Notes: a model not told the origin generated them from the letters alone. Shown: positions 33,704 to 42,836, counted from the first letter of the stretch. The stretch: DNA of 64,000 bases from Clostridium sp. (GCA_021770825.1 JAETQD010000009.1:1-64000), one strand, 5' to 3'. Numbers and translations are program-made.

Positions 33704-34320
33704 GACTGGAAGCAAAAGACATCTCCTTCCGTTACACAGACGGGGGAAAACAGGTGCTTAACCATGTGAACCTGGTGGCTGAGGATAAAGAACGGGTAGG
33801 AATTATGGCTCCCAGCGGATTTGGGAAGACCACATTGTTAAAAATTCTTTCCGGGTATGAGAGGCCGGAAAGCGGTCAGGTACTTCTGGATGGAAAACCC
33901 CTGTCAGAGTTTAAAGGATATCTGCCGGTTCAGATGATCTGGCAGCATCCGGAGCTTTCTGTGAATCCAAGAAGACGGTTAAAGACCGTTCTGGCAGAGG
34001 GAGACTGGCCAAAGAATCCGGATATGCTTAAAAACAGAATTGAGAAGGAGCTGGGAATCCTGGATGAGTGGAAGGAGCGGTATCCGGTGGAGGTGTCCGG
34101 CGGAGAGCTCCAGCGGTTCTGCATCGCCAGGGCTTTGGGCGAGAGGACACAAATTCTTCTGGCCGATGAGATTACCACGATGCTTGATTTGGTGACCCAG
34201 GGGCAGCTCTGGGGATTTTTATTGAAGGAGATTAGGGAAAGGGGAATCACATTGGTGGCAGTGAGCCATTCGGAAGAGCTTTTGGAGAAGGTCTGTGACC
34301 GGATTATCCATCTTGGCTAG
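33700..34320 (+). CDS. ABC transporter ATP-binding protein, DppF/NikE type
   Basis: A 206-residue second ATPase. Walker A is APSGFGKTTL (about 38-47), the signature is VSGGELQRFCIARAL (about 129-143), and Walker B is ILLADEITTMLD (about 149-160), where the usual P after DE is I. The H-loop is in LVAVSHSEELL. It lacks the C-terminal oligopeptide-transporter extension, so it is a short NikE-like form. Its start overlaps the previous gene by 4 nt. It ends the importer operon. Confidence 0.9.
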   Translation: MRLEAKDISFRYTDGGKQVLNHVNLVAEDKERVGIMAPSGFGKTTLLKILSGYERPESGQVLLDGKPLSEFKGYLPVQMIWQHPELSVNPRRRLKTVLAEGDWPKNPDMLKNRIEKELGILDEWKERYPVEVSGGELQRFCIARALGERTQILLADEITTMLDLVTQGQLWGFLLKEIRERGITLVAVSHSEELLEKVCDRIIHLG

Positions 34321-34344
34321 ACTTATTATCAGAATTCGGAAACG

Positions 34345-34373
34345 TTGACAAGATTTGACAATTTATATAATAT
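34345..34373 (+). promoter_or_regulatory. Promoter of the type IV pilus cluster
   Basis: TTGACA (34345-34350), a 17-bp spacer and TAATAT (34368-34373). A second TTGACA begins 10 bp downstream (34355-34360). Transcription should start near 34380, 40 bp before the major pilin gene. Confidence 0.75.
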
Positions 34374-34420
34374 AGGCATAGACAGGAATGGAAGTTTCTG
34401 TCTTCAGGGAGGAAAATGGG

Positions 34421-34864
34421 ATGAAGGGCAGAAGAAAAGGCTTTACGTTGGTGGAACTCATGATCGTCATTGTGATTATGGCAATCCTGGTGGCTGCAGC
34501 AACACCGATCTTTTCGGGCTATGTGAAAAAGGCGAAAGCAACGGAGCATTTATCGGAGTGCCGTGCTATTTATGTGGCTGCACAATCTTATCTGGAAGAG
34601 CTCCGGGTGATTGACAGCGGCGAGCTTACCCTTGGCGATATTGATTCCGATGATATGCTTAGAGAGATTAAAGCTCTGACATCTGTGGAAAGTGTCGAGG
34701 AGGGAACAGGCGAACCGGGAAGCGGGACCCTGGTGGAGGACTATTACGTCTACCTTGAAAATACAAACACAGGTGTTGCCTGCATAGCTGTTGTCTATAA
34801 TGGCGATGGAGACGGTATCTGGATTTTCGATGCCGTTGAGGGGACCTATGTAGAAATGAATTAA
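34421..34864 (+). CDS. Type IV pilin-like prepilin (probable major pilin)
   Basis: A 147-residue prepilin. A short basic leader MKGRRKG ends at G7 and the mature protein would begin FTLVELMIVIVIMAILVAA, with the conserved glutamate at mature position 5, followed by a 20-residue hydrophobic helix that packs in the filament core. A soluble acidic C-terminal domain follows. It would be cut and N-methylated by the prepilin peptidase. The start at 34421 has GGGAGG upstream. It is the first gene of the pilus operon, a usual place for the main subunit. Confidence 0.9.
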   Translation: MKGRRKGFTLVELMIVIVIMAILVAAATPIFSGYVKKAKATEHLSECRAIYVAAQSYLEELRVIDSGELTLGDIDSDDMLREIKALTSVESVEEGTGEPGSGTLVEDYYVYLENTNTGVACIAVVYNGDGDGIWIFDAVEGTYVEMN

Positions 34865-34924
34865 GTGATGGATACGGCGTGGCATCAGGTGCCGCGCCGT
34901 TGCTGTATTTAGAGAGGGGTATGG

Positions 34925-35398
34925 ATGGGAGAAGTGATAGTAACAGCCGCAGTTTCCATTCTGCTGTTTGCTGTGGCATGGGTTGATTTTAAGACCATGG
35001 AAATCCCGGATGTCTTATTCATGGCTTTGGGCGTATGTGCTTTTGTATCCATATGGGTGTTTCCGGAAATACCTGTTTCGGAGCGGTTCATAGGGGCGGT
35101 CTGCGTTTCCGCACCCATGTATCTGCTGTGCCGTTTTATGGAAGGCGCCTTTGGGGAAGGCGATATGCTGCTTCTCTTACTTATGGGTTTTTATCTGGGC
35201 CGGAGAGCTCTTTTGGTGGGAACGTTTCTTGGCTTTTTCTTTGGAGGCATGGAAGCCTGTTTTCTTCTGGGCACCGGGAAAGTGAGGTTTGGAGAGCATG
35301 CCCATATGGCGTTTGGCCCGGCATTATGTGCTGGTCTTCTCGTCGCACAGTTTTGCGGACAGGAATTGATTGGCTGGTATATGGGTTTTTTTTATTGA
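34925..35398 (+). CDS. Prepilin peptidase, short form
   Basis: A 157-residue aspartic membrane peptidase (A24 family). The two active-site aspartates are in place: D21 in WVDFKTMEIPD and D80 in the GxGD motif FGEGDMLLL. About five or six membrane helices. It lacks the N-terminal cysteine-containing domain of full-length PilD, which in classical enzymes also methylates the pilin, so it may only cleave. GAGAGGGG is the ribosome binding site, 6 nt before the ATG. Confidence 0.88.
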   Translation: MGEVIVTAAVSILLFAVAWVDFKTMEIPDVLFMALGVCAFVSIWVFPEIPVSERFIGAVCVSAPMYLLCRFMEGAFGEGDMLLLLLMGFYLGRRALLVGTFLGFFFGGMEACFLLGTGKVRFGEHAHMAFGPALCAGLLVAQFCGQELIGWYMGFFY

Positions 35399-35412
35399 AA
35401 GGAGGAGTGATA

Positions 35413-36597
35413 ATGCCTCTTTATCAGTACGAAGGATGGGATATGGCGTCCCGGTCGGTTAAGGGAAAGCGAAGCGCCGTCAGTGAACAGGCTCTCTATG
35501 AAATTCTGAAGGATGAGGGCATATTTCTGACGCGCTGTATGCGGCTGGATGGAAAAAGCAGGCCGCAAAAGATGCTGAAGCCGATGGAGCTTTCGGAATT
35601 CAGCAGGCAGATTGCCGTGATGACGGGCTCTGGCATTACCCTGTCCGGAACGATGGGAATTCTTCGGACGGGAACGGAGGAAAAACGTCTGAGGACCATT
35701 TATGGATATCTCCAGAAACGGATGAAACAGGGCTGTCCCATGAGCAATGCCATGGAAGAAATGGGTATTTTTCCGGAAATGATGGTAAACATGTTCCGGG
35801 CGGGGGAGGCCAGCGGAAAGATAGAGCAGACAGCGGCAAAGTTGGCAGAACATTATCAGAAGGAACACCGGATGAAAACCCGCATAGAAGCAGCCGTTCA
35901 GTATCCGAAGATTCTCTGCCTGGTGGCAGTCGCGTCTGTCCTCATGATCTTTCTTGTGGTCATGCCCACAGTGGAGCCGCTGTTTAAGGGAATGGAGCTG
36001 CCTCTGATTACTAAAATACTGATGAAATTCAGTGATTTTATAAAAGAAAAATGGTACTTTGCGGTCTTTCTTTCGTGTCTGCCGGCAGCGATCTGGCAGA
36101 CATTGCTTTCCAGCGAAAAATTCCGCTGCCTGTGGGACAAAGAAAAGCTTTACCTGCCGGTTATTGGAAAGCAGTTGAAAATCATTTATACAGCAAGGTT
36201 TTCCAGAAGTCAAAGCAGCCTGTATGCCAGCGGGCTTCCCATGATCCTGTGTCTTGAAATTGCCAGCAAGACCCTCGGAAACCGTTATCTGGCAAGACAA
36301 TTTTCGGAGGTTGTAAAACAGGTACAGAGCGGTGAGATGTTAAGCCGTGCAATCCAGGATGTGGATGGCCTGGATAAAAAGCTGGCATCGGCGATTTTTG
36401 TGGGAGAAGAAACGGGAAAGCTGGATAAAATGCTTGAGAGCATTGCAGATGGTTATGAATACGAGTCTGATATGGCTCTTTCCAAGTTAATCGGACTTAT
36501 TGAGCCTGCCATGATTCTGGTCATGGGAGTGATGATTGGTATTATTTTACTGGGAGTCATGATTCCCATGTGGAATATGTACGGATATATCGGATAG
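35413..36597 (+). CDS. pilC: Type IV pilus inner-membrane platform protein PilC/GspF
   Basis: A 394-residue integral membrane protein with two GspF domains (about 60-185 and 260-385). Helices sit near 167-190 (LVAVASVLMIFLVVMPTVE), 215-235, and at the C terminus (ILVMGVMIGIILLGVMIPMW). The start at 35413 is set by an excellent AAAGGAGGAG site 7 nt upstream. It is the platform on which the PilB ATPase drives pilin into the filament. It lies between the peptidase and the pilM-pilN fusion. Confidence 0.92.
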   Translation: MPLYQYEGWDMASRSVKGKRSAVSEQALYEILKDEGIFLTRCMRLDGKSRPQKMLKPMELSEFSRQIAVMTGSGITLSGTMGILRTGTEEKRLRTIYGYLQKRMKQGCPMSNAMEEMGIFPEMMVNMFRAGEASGKIEQTAAKLAEHYQKEHRMKTRIEAAVQYPKILCLVAVASVLMIFLVVMPTVEPLFKGMELPLITKILMKFSDFIKEKWYFAVFLSCLPAAIWQTLLSSEKFRCLWDKEKLYLPVIGKQLKIIYTARFSRSQSSLYASGLPMILCLEIASKTLGNRYLARQFSEVVKQVQSGEMLSRAIQDVDGLDKKLASAIFVGEETGKLDKMLESIADGYEYESDMALSKLIGLIEPAMILVMGVMIGIILLGVMIPMWNMYGYIG

Positions 36598-36606
36598 GGA
36601 GGGAAC

Positions 36607-38085
36607 ATGGCAAAGAAGACAATCATTTATATTGGAGCCGGAGAGCTTCAGGCTGTTGTATACAGCACAAACAGGAAGAAACCAAAGATTCTTTCCCATC
36701 ATCTTTCACCGCTTCCCAGAGGATGTGTCATAAACGGTATCATAGTAAATGGAGAGGCGTTCCTGGATGCAGTTATGAAATTCAAGACCGGATGCAGGTT
36801 CCGGTTGGAAAAGGCAGAGCTTATTGTGGATTCCAGCCATGTCATGATAAAGAGTATGGCAGTTCCGGATAAGATGAAGCAAAGACAGCTTCTGTATACA
36901 GCAAGAGCGGAGCTTTTGGCCATTGATAAAAAGAAGGAATCCATTTACGATTACAGCGAAATCCGCCCGAAAAATCCGGAGGCGAAACGGGATATTCTCT
37001 GCGGCGGAATGCGCCGGGATATGGCAGAGCAGTATATGGAAATATTTCGTGATGCCGGAATTCAGATTGTGGGGATAGATGCACTTTTAGACTGTGTGGT
37101 TCATATGGTGGAGCACATTCCATCCCTGTGCCAGAAAACGATTATTTTGTGCGTACTGGACGGACAGAATGCCATTTCATTTTTGTTTGCAAACGGAAGC
37201 TATATTATGCACAGCAGAAACAGGCTTTTGACAGAGCGCAAAGATGGGAAGGCAGTCAGGGAACTTCTTGGAAGAATCAGTACCATGAACCAGTTTTCCC
37301 AAAACCAGAGGGAATTCGATGAGGTTCAAACCGTGTATTTCTGCGGGCTTCTTAAGGAAGAAGAACCAGAAATACCAGTAATTGCGGAGTCGGTTCATCT
37401 GGAAGCAGAAAGCTTTTCATTAAAGGATTATGTGGAGCTTAAAGTGCCGGAATCTGTTCCCTTTGACAGAATGGCAGGGATTTTGTCAGCAGTGATACCT
37501 GTAAAACGGAAAAAATTTAATTTTGCGGAGGCCATGAAGCGAAAGGCCGTGGTGTCGGTGGAAAGGGCTGGGGCGTTCGGGTTTGGGACTGTTTTCCTTC
37601 TGGCAGTTCTGGCGGCGCTATTTCTGGCATCGGCAGTGATTATGCTGGGAAACAGAGGGATGAAAGAGGAGCTTTCCAGACTTCATTCCTATACGGAAAA
37701 GGAGGAAAACCTGGCAGAATACAGACGTTTGCTGAGGCTTAATGAGAAAATCGGACAATATGAGGCTGCAGTCTCCCAGATGGAAGAGATAGAGGAAGAG
37801 TTCCATGGGAATCCGCAGCCGAATCTGGAAATTTTTGATGCCATCAGAGAGCAGGCCGGAACCATTTCCTGCTTAAATTTCCAGTATTCAAGTGAGAAGG
37901 GAATCCTGTCGTTTTCCTGTTATGCAGGGAATTACCATCAGATTGCCGGGTTTGTAAAGGGCCTGAGGGAAGCAGGGATTTTCAGTGATGTGGAATATTC
38001 CGGATATACCTTTGATAAAAGCACAGGTATGTACAGCTTTGGTATTTCGGGGAGCTTGAAAAGCCGGGAAGGAGGAACACCATGA
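36607..38085 (+). CDS. PilM-PilN fusion protein of the pilus assembly complex
   Basis: A 492-residue protein that combines two pilus components. Residues 1 to about 310 look like the actin-like cytoplasmic PilM (TIIYIGAGELQAVVY at the start, GIQIVGIDALLDCVVHMVEHI around 149-169). A single membrane helix follows (about 325-347), then a coiled coil and a PilN-like periplasmic/extracellular domain (about 350-492). In Gram-negative pili PilM and PilN are separate and bind each other through the PilN N terminus; joining them in one chain preserves that contact. The domain boundary is by eye. The next gene overlaps by 4 nt. Confidence 0.8.
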   Translation: MAKKTIIYIGAGELQAVVYSTNRKKPKILSHHLSPLPRGCVINGIIVNGEAFLDAVMKFKTGCRFRLEKAELIVDSSHVMIKSMAVPDKMKQRQLLYTARAELLAIDKKKESIYDYSEIRPKNPEAKRDILCGGMRRDMAEQYMEIFRDAGIQIVGIDALLDCVVHMVEHIPSLCQKTIILCVLDGQNAISFLFANGSYIMHSRNRLLTERKDGKAVRELLGRISTMNQFSQNQREFDEVQTVYFCGLLKEEEPEIPVIAESVHLEAESFSLKDYVELKVPESVPFDRMAGILSAVIPVKRKKFNFAEAMKRKAVVSVERAGAFGFGTVFLLAVLAALFLASAVIMLGNRGMKEELSRLHSYTEKEENLAEYRRLLRLNEKIGQYEAAVSQMEEIEEEFHGNPQPNLEIFDAIREQAGTISCLNFQYSSEKGILSFSCYAGNYHQIAGFVKGLREAGIFSDVEYSGYTFDKSTGMYSFGISGSLKSREGGTP

Positions 38086-38636
38086 GTTACCGGTTCAGCA
38101 GACGGGAAAAGATTTTACTTTATATTTTGGCTGTATTGATTCTCACCGTGGGGGCTGCAGGACTCTTGCTGCGCCCGGCCCTGGATATGAGACTTTCCCT
38201 GACCGTCATGCGGGATGCAGAGGCGCTGAGAAAACAGGATATGGAAGAGTTGTTTGCCCAGAAAGAATTTTTGGAAAGCAGAAAGAAGGAGATGGAGGAA
38301 AGGGTTATGGCACTGGCCTCCTCCCTTTACAGTGATATGGATACAGAAGAGCTGGGAAGCCTGGTGGTTTCCATGCTGGACGATGAGGGGCTTACAGCCC
38401 ATAGTATGGAAATTTCCAGGGTTCCTTACGGGGAGAGTGATTCCGGTGTCATTGTGGGTACCGTAGCAGGAGAAGCCGCAGGGAGCCGGAAATCCATAGA
38501 AAAATTTGTTCACGCAGCAGCGGAACAGCCGGCCATGAGAATGAAGAACTTCTCGATTTTGGACGGCAGAGCAGGTGAGGAAGAGCGGCTGAAATATGAG
38601 TTGGAGATCTATATGTTAAGGACAGGAACCGAGTAA
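38082..38636 (+). CDS. PilO-like pilus assembly protein
   Basis: A 184-residue bitopic membrane protein. Basic start, one helix (about 13-32; LLYILAVLILTVGAAGLLL), a coiled coil rich in Glu/Lys (about 40-75), and a small alpha/beta domain. This matches PilO in size and layout, and the position directly after the PilM-PilN fusion is where PilO belongs. It would pair with the PilN part to align the machine. Sequence similarity to PilO is weak, so the call rests on layout and context. Confidence 0.75.
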   Translation: MSYRFSRREKILLYILAVLILTVGAAGLLLRPALDMRLSLTVMRDAEALRKQDMEELFAQKEFLESRKKEMEERVMALASSLYSDMDTEELGSLVVSMLDDEGLTAHSMEISRVPYGESDSGVIVGTVAGEAAGSRKSIEKFVHAAAEQPAMRMKNFSILDGRAGEEERLKYELEIYMLRTGTE

Positions 38637-38650
38637 TGGGGAAAGGGGGC

Positions 38651-39118
38651 ATGAGGATGGAGCCGGGCGGCACAAGAAAAGGGTCTGCCATGCTGGAAGT
38701 TCTGGCCATTATGATGGTTTTCATGGTATTTACCACCTCCATGTTTACATCCGCGGCGGCCATGAACCGGAGAGGATTGAGAACTGTGGCTAAAAATGAG
38801 GCATATCATGCAGCCTTGACAGCAGTCAGGCTTATGGCGGATGAAATTATAAATGGCGGGGCTGCCTCCGATCTGCTTAGCGGAGATGGAGGGATGGGAC
38901 CAAGGGAAACCTGTATTACTGTTATGCCGGAGGATGGGAGCGGAGCGTTTTCCGTACCGGTTACGGTGGCATCCCAAAGGGATGGAGACAGGCTGGTTCT
39001 CTATGGGGAGTCCGTGGTAGACGGACAGCGTAAGGCTGTATCCATGACCCTGGTTAAGCAGGAAAGCGGGGACTGGATTCCGGTGGAGTACGGGAGAGAT
39101 GAGATCACGGAGGAATAG
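38651..39118 (+). CDS. Minor pilin-like protein with a non-standard cleavage site
   Basis: A 155-residue protein starting MRMEPGGTRKGSAMLEVLA. The hydrophobic helix (AMLEVLAIMMVFMVFTTSMFTSAA) and the glutamate at position 5 after the predicted cut (KG then SAMLE) fit a prepilin, but the residue after the cleavage site is serine rather than the usual phenylalanine. The rest is a soluble domain. I place the start at 38651, after GGAAAGGGGG; an ATG at 38636 overlaps pilO but lacks a site. Confidence 0.72.
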   Translation: MRMEPGGTRKGSAMLEVLAIMMVFMVFTTSMFTSAAAMNRRGLRTVAKNEAYHAALTAVRLMADEIINGGAASDLLSGDGGMGPRETCITVMPEDGSGAFSVPVTVASQRDGDRLVLYGESVVDGQRKAVSMTLVKQESGDWIPVEYGRDEITEE

Positions 39119-39119
39119 T

Positions 39120-39440
39120 ATGAGGAGAAGACCGGGCTTTACTCTGGTGGAAGTTATGGTGGCCATCATGATTCTTTTGATGTCTGTGGAAATGGTACTT
39201 TTGGGGGTTTCCTTTTCTGCACGTATGAGAGTCCGCGCGGACATGCTTTCGCGGGCAAATGCAAAAATCGGGGAGAGAATGGCAAAGGAGGAAGATGCAG
39301 TAGACGGAACACTGCGTATGGAACTGGAAGATGGAGTTTACATAACATCGGACGCCGGGCGGATATACAGAGTGTATGACGAAGGGGACCAGGAAAGAAT
39401 TCTGATTCAGGTCATAGGAATTGGAGAGGAAGAACGATGA
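39120..39440 (+). CDS. Minor pilin-like prepilin
   Basis: A 106-residue prepilin. The leader MRRRPG is followed by FTLVEVMVAIMILLMSVEMVL, a canonical cleavage motif and core helix with glutamate at mature position 5. The short soluble domain (about 60 residues) suggests a tip or priming subunit. GGAGGAAT precedes the ATG, and the stop overlaps the next start by 4 nt. Confidence 0.82.
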   Translation: MRRRPGFTLVEVMVAIMILLMSVEMVLLGVSFSARMRVRADMLSRANAKIGERMAKEEDAVDGTLRMELEDGVYITSDAGRIYRVYDEGDQERILIQVIGIGEEER

Positions 39441-40009
39441 AGAGAAGAAGGGGCGTTTCTCTGGTTGAGCTCATGGTTGCAGCTATGCTTTCAGGAATGA
39501 TTTTTGTGGCAGCACTCCCAGTGCTTACAATAGGCCGGAATGTGATTTACAGGGCCAATAAGAGGGAAGCAGGACTTACGGCAGGCGATGCTGCATTTGA
39601 GTACGTGGCCAATGAGATGAGATTTGCAGAGCGTATCTGGATTGGGAATGAAAAGGAAGAGATACCGCCGGGAGAGGAGAATTGGAATGCGGTATACGCA
39701 AAAGGAACTTTGATGGTCAGGGATAGGGCTCCGGTTTCCGAAGGGCTGTGCGGAAGACCCGTGTTTTCCGATGGATTCCTTAACTTTGCAGATCTTAAGC
39801 TGGAAGCAGAGACCGTGGGGCCAAGTGACTTAAGCCTGACGGTACGTCTGATGGATGGGGATGAGATCGTGTACGAGAGGACGGAACTTTTATCGGTGCT
39901 AAATATGACTTTGAATGAAGACTGCCATATTGAGGGGAATGCGGAGACTGGCGGGGATAGTTCGCCTGTACTCTGGTATCAGAAGAAAGGGGAGACAGCC
40001 AGTGAATAA
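39437..40009 (+). CDS. Minor pilin-like prepilin, PilW-like
   Basis: A 190-residue prepilin: MKRRRG then VSLVELMVAAMLSGMIFVAALPVL, with the glutamate at mature position 5. The first mature residue is V rather than F. The larger soluble domain and position next to another minor pilin fit PilW/GspJ-like minor pilins that start filament assembly. Its end overlaps the GTG start of pilB by 8 nt. Confidence 0.8.
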   Translation: MKRRRGVSLVELMVAAMLSGMIFVAALPVLTIGRNVIYRANKREAGLTAGDAAFEYVANEMRFAERIWIGNEKEEIPPGEENWNAVYAKGTLMVRDRAPVSEGLCGRPVFSDGFLNFADLKLEAETVGPSDLSLTVRLMDGDEIVYERTELLSVLNMTLNEDCHIEGNAETGGDSSPVLWYQKKGETASE

Positions 40010-41684
40010 TATTCCGGTTGGAGAAATACTGAAGGAGTATGGATTCGTCACAGAGGAGCAGATTGAGGAAGCTCTTTTGTGGCAGAGGCAGCATAAGGGA
40101 AGCCGTTTTGGGGAGGTGTTGATTGCAATGGGATTTATTACGGAACCGCAGTTATTAAGCGCCCTTGGGCAGAAGCTGGAAATGGAAGTAATATCCGCAG
40201 CCATCTGGCCCATTGATGTGCGGGCCGTGGAGCGGATTCCCTACACCATCGCAAAGAAAAATAATCTGATTGCCATTGGTTTTGAAGAAGAGACTCTGGT
40301 GGTTGCCGTGGATGACCCGCTTAATTTTTACGCTGTGGAGGAAGTAAATCTGGCAGTGGATGGTCCTGTAAAGTACGTGCTTTCTCCTAAAGAGGAGATT
40401 GCAAAGGCCATTGAGGACCATTATGCGGAGATCGAAGCCAGATCGGCCACCAGTGCGGCCAATGCGGCTGCCATGGATAAGGAAGAGGACTCCATGGATT
40501 CCTTTCTGGAAGGGGAGCTGGGAGAAGGGGACCAGACTCCGGTGGTTAAGCTATTGAACAGTTTTCTGGTCCGGGGATATAAGACCAATGCCAGCGATAT
40601 TCATATAGAGCCCAGGGAGAAACGGCTTGTGGTCCGCATGAGGATTGACGGCCAGTTGGTGGAATATGCGTCATTGGATAAGAAGCTGCATCTGCCCCTG
40701 ACGGCAAGGGCGAAAATCTTGTCCGGTATGGATATTGCAGAGAAGCGCCTTCCGCAGGACGGCCATTTTAAAACCACTATCTATGGACTGGAAATGAACG
40801 TAAGAACCAGCACGGTTCCCACCATTTACGGAGAAAAGATGGTTCTTCGGTTTTTGAACACCAGTGCAGCCATTGACCGGGCGGATACCTTTGGAATGGA
40901 TGAGAACAGTTACCGCAAGGTGCTGGAAATTTTAAGGCATCCCAATGGAATCATGTATATCACAGGGCCCACAGGCTCCGGTAAAACCACAACGCTCTAT
41001 ATGATTTTGGACAGGCTGGTGAAAAAGCCCATCAATATTGTTACCATAGAGGATCCTGTGGAGAAATACATGGATGGTATCAATCAGATACAGGTGAATC
41101 CACAGGCAGGCCTGACCTTTGAGCTGGGACTTCGTGCCGCTTTGAGACAGGACCCGGATGTGATTATGGTGGGAGAGACCAGAGATAGTCAGACGGCACA
41201 GATCAGTGTCCGGGCTGCCATCACAGGCCATCTCGTACTTTCCACACTGCACACAAACGATGCGGTCAGTGCCATAGTCAGGATGACGGATATGGGTGTG
41301 GAGCCTTTTATGGCAGCCAACAGTCTGAGCGGAGTTCTGGCTCAGAGACTTGCCAGGAAGATCTGCCCCAATTGTGCCGCAATGGTTGAGCCAAGTGAAG
41401 AGGAGCGGGAGGTTTTGGGCCCGCAGGTCAAGCTTGTCCGGCGGGGAATGGGATGCCATCTGTGCAGCCATACGGGATACCGGGGACGGGTGGCAGTCCA
41501 TGAGGTCCTTCTGATTGATAAGGAAATCCGCAGGATGATTACAGAGAGACGGCCGGTGGAGGAGATTTATGAGTATGCAAAGACGGTCCAGAAAATGAGC
41601 TCATTGAAAGAAAATCTGCTTCACTTAATTGAACGGGGAATCACAACGGCGGAAGAGCTGGTACGGCTGACGTATGGAGAGTAA
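40002..41684 (+). CDS. pilB: Type IV pilus extension ATPase PilB/GspE
   Basis: A 560-residue hexameric ATPase. The N-terminal MshEN-like region (1 to about 150) begins NNIPVGEILKEYGFVTEEQIEEAL. Walker A is GPTGSGKTTT near 322-331, Walker B is in DPDVIMVGETRD near 384-395, and a zinc-binding tetracysteine is formed by CPNC and CHLC in the C-terminal part (about 457-488). It powers pilin polymerisation. I choose the GTG at 40002 because AAAGGGGAG lies upstream and the family begins there; the longer frame runs through the pilin gene. No PilT retraction ATPase follows. Confidence 0.92.
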   Translation: MNNIPVGEILKEYGFVTEEQIEEALLWQRQHKGSRFGEVLIAMGFITEPQLLSALGQKLEMEVISAAIWPIDVRAVERIPYTIAKKNNLIAIGFEEETLVVAVDDPLNFYAVEEVNLAVDGPVKYVLSPKEEIAKAIEDHYAEIEARSATSAANAAAMDKEEDSMDSFLEGELGEGDQTPVVKLLNSFLVRGYKTNASDIHIEPREKRLVVRMRIDGQLVEYASLDKKLHLPLTARAKILSGMDIAEKRLPQDGHFKTTIYGLEMNVRTSTVPTIYGEKMVLRFLNTSAAIDRADTFGMDENSYRKVLEILRHPNGIMYITGPTGSGKTTTLYMILDRLVKKPINIVTIEDPVEKYMDGINQIQVNPQAGLTFELGLRAALRQDPDVIMVGETRDSQTAQISVRAAITGHLVLSTLHTNDAVSAIVRMTDMGVEPFMAANSLSGVLAQRLARKICPNCAAMVEPSEEEREVLGPQVKLVRRGMGCHLCSHTGYRGRVAVHEVLLIDKEIRRMITERRPVEEIYEYAKTVQKMSSLKENLLHLIERGITTAEELVRLTYGE

Positions 41685-41695
41685 TAATCCCGATG

Positions 41696-42241
41696 CTAAT
41701 GGTCATGTGCGAAGAATTTATCACGACCTTGATATTCACTTTTTATGATTTCAAACATATCTTCCGGACTTTCCCTGCAGCCGTTTTGCAACCACATTTT
41801 AATAATTTTTGTAACACCGCTTTTGAAAAATTCTGCATGGTATTCAATGAAACGATTTTGAAAATGATGTTGTGCAAGTGCAGTATCATACGTGATGATT
41901 TTATAATTATTATCATATCCAAGACGAAAATATGTTTTATAGAATATCTGGTTTTCTTTTATGTGACGAAATAGTTTTAGATAGTCGTTGCTATTAAAAC
42001 CTTGCGTAATTTCTTCATGGTACATTTCGGACAAATTGTTTTCGAGCTTATCCCGTATCGAGTCAGCCAATGAATAAATATCTGAATAATTAGCATAAAA
42101 AGTGGTGCGATTTAGTCCAGCCCCCTTGCAGATGTCAGACACGCTGATTTGATTTAATTCTTTGGATTGCAGTAAATGAATAAACTCTTTTTCAATTTTT
42201 TCAATGGATGCTTTTTTCCTTTTATTATTTGGCGTATTCAT
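41696..42241 (-). CDS. TetR-family transcriptional regulator
   Basis: A 181-residue repressor with an N-terminal helix-turn-helix (about 13-58; FIHLLQSKELNQISVSDICKGAGLNRTTFYANYSDIYSL) and a helical ligand domain of the TetR_C_7 type often seen in Firmicutes. It is transcribed away from the 42368-43708 genes, with 126 bp between the starts, so it probably controls them and itself. The gene is AT-rich compared with the pilus genes beside it, which hints at separate acquisition. The ligand is unknown. Confidence 0.9.
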   Translation of the reverse strand: MNTPNNKRKKASIEKIEKEFIHLLQSKELNQISVSDICKGAGLNRTTFYANYSDIYSLADSIRDKLENNLSEMYHEEITQGFNSNDYLKLFRHIKENQIFYKTYFRLGYDNNYKIITYDTALAQHHFQNRFIEYHAEFFKSGVTKIIKMWLQNGCRESPEDMFEIIKSEYQGRDKFFAHDH

Positions 42242-42367
42242 AAAAACCTCGCTTTATCTCAACACTTGTTAGAATATTGACGATTGTTTTTGTGTGTCAC
42301 TACCATTATACTTGATTTGTAAGAAAACAACAACTGTTGACTTAATGATTCATGGAGGTGCTTTCAA

Positions 42368-42739
42368 ATGAAGAAAAGCAGTTTTGTCGCAATGGTATTA
42401 GGCACCGTCAGCGTGGTTTCATTTGCCCTCGGTATGTGTATGGCACTTATCCCGGAATGGAACGCCTTTAAACCAGGTATTATTTTTGGCTGTGTTGGTT
42501 TGTTTCTCGGTCTTGTAACCTTAATCGTATGGAGAAGAATGGAGCATAAAAATCCTATCCACTTTTCACTAAAAACAGTCTTTACGGTTATCGTCGGCGT
42601 CGCCGGAGCTTTGGCACTGGGCGTTGGAATGTGTTTTAGTATGGTCTGGGGAAAAATGGTCATAGGCGTTGCAATCGGTATTGTAGGTATTGTTATTCTG
42701 CTCTGCCTGATTCCCTTAACAAAAGGAATTAAAGAATGA
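42368..42739 (+). CDS. Four-helix membrane protein of unknown function
   Basis: A 123-residue very hydrophobic protein. Four membrane helices are evident, about 7-28, 36-56, 68-90 and 96-115. AAGGAGGTG-like sequence (GGAGGTG) precedes the ATG by 9 nt. It is divergent from the TetR gene and is the first of three genes likely under its control. No catalytic or transport motif is recognised; such proteins are common next to TetR_C_7 regulators in gut Firmicutes, but their role is not known. Confidence 0.75.
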   Translation: MKKSSFVAMVLGTVSVVSFALGMCMALIPEWNAFKPGIIFGCVGLFLGLVTLIVWRRMEHKNPIHFSLKTVFTVIVGVAGALALGVGMCFSMVWGKMVIGVAIGIVGIVILLCLIPLTKGIKE

Positions 42740-42836
42740 GCCCCAAATATTTATTCAGGTATTTGCGGAACAGACGTTGAATTCAAACGGCAGCGGATAC
42801 AGAGAACGCCTTGAATGTCATAATCGGTTTTGGCGT

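Noticed and set aside
35035-35412. N-terminal extension of the pilC frame
   Set aside because: It runs through the prepilin peptidase gene in another frame. An excellent site before the ATG at 35413 and the normal family length set the start.
39915-40001. N-terminal extension of the pilB frame
   Set aside because: It overlaps the minor pilin gene. The GTG at 40002 gives the normal N terminus.
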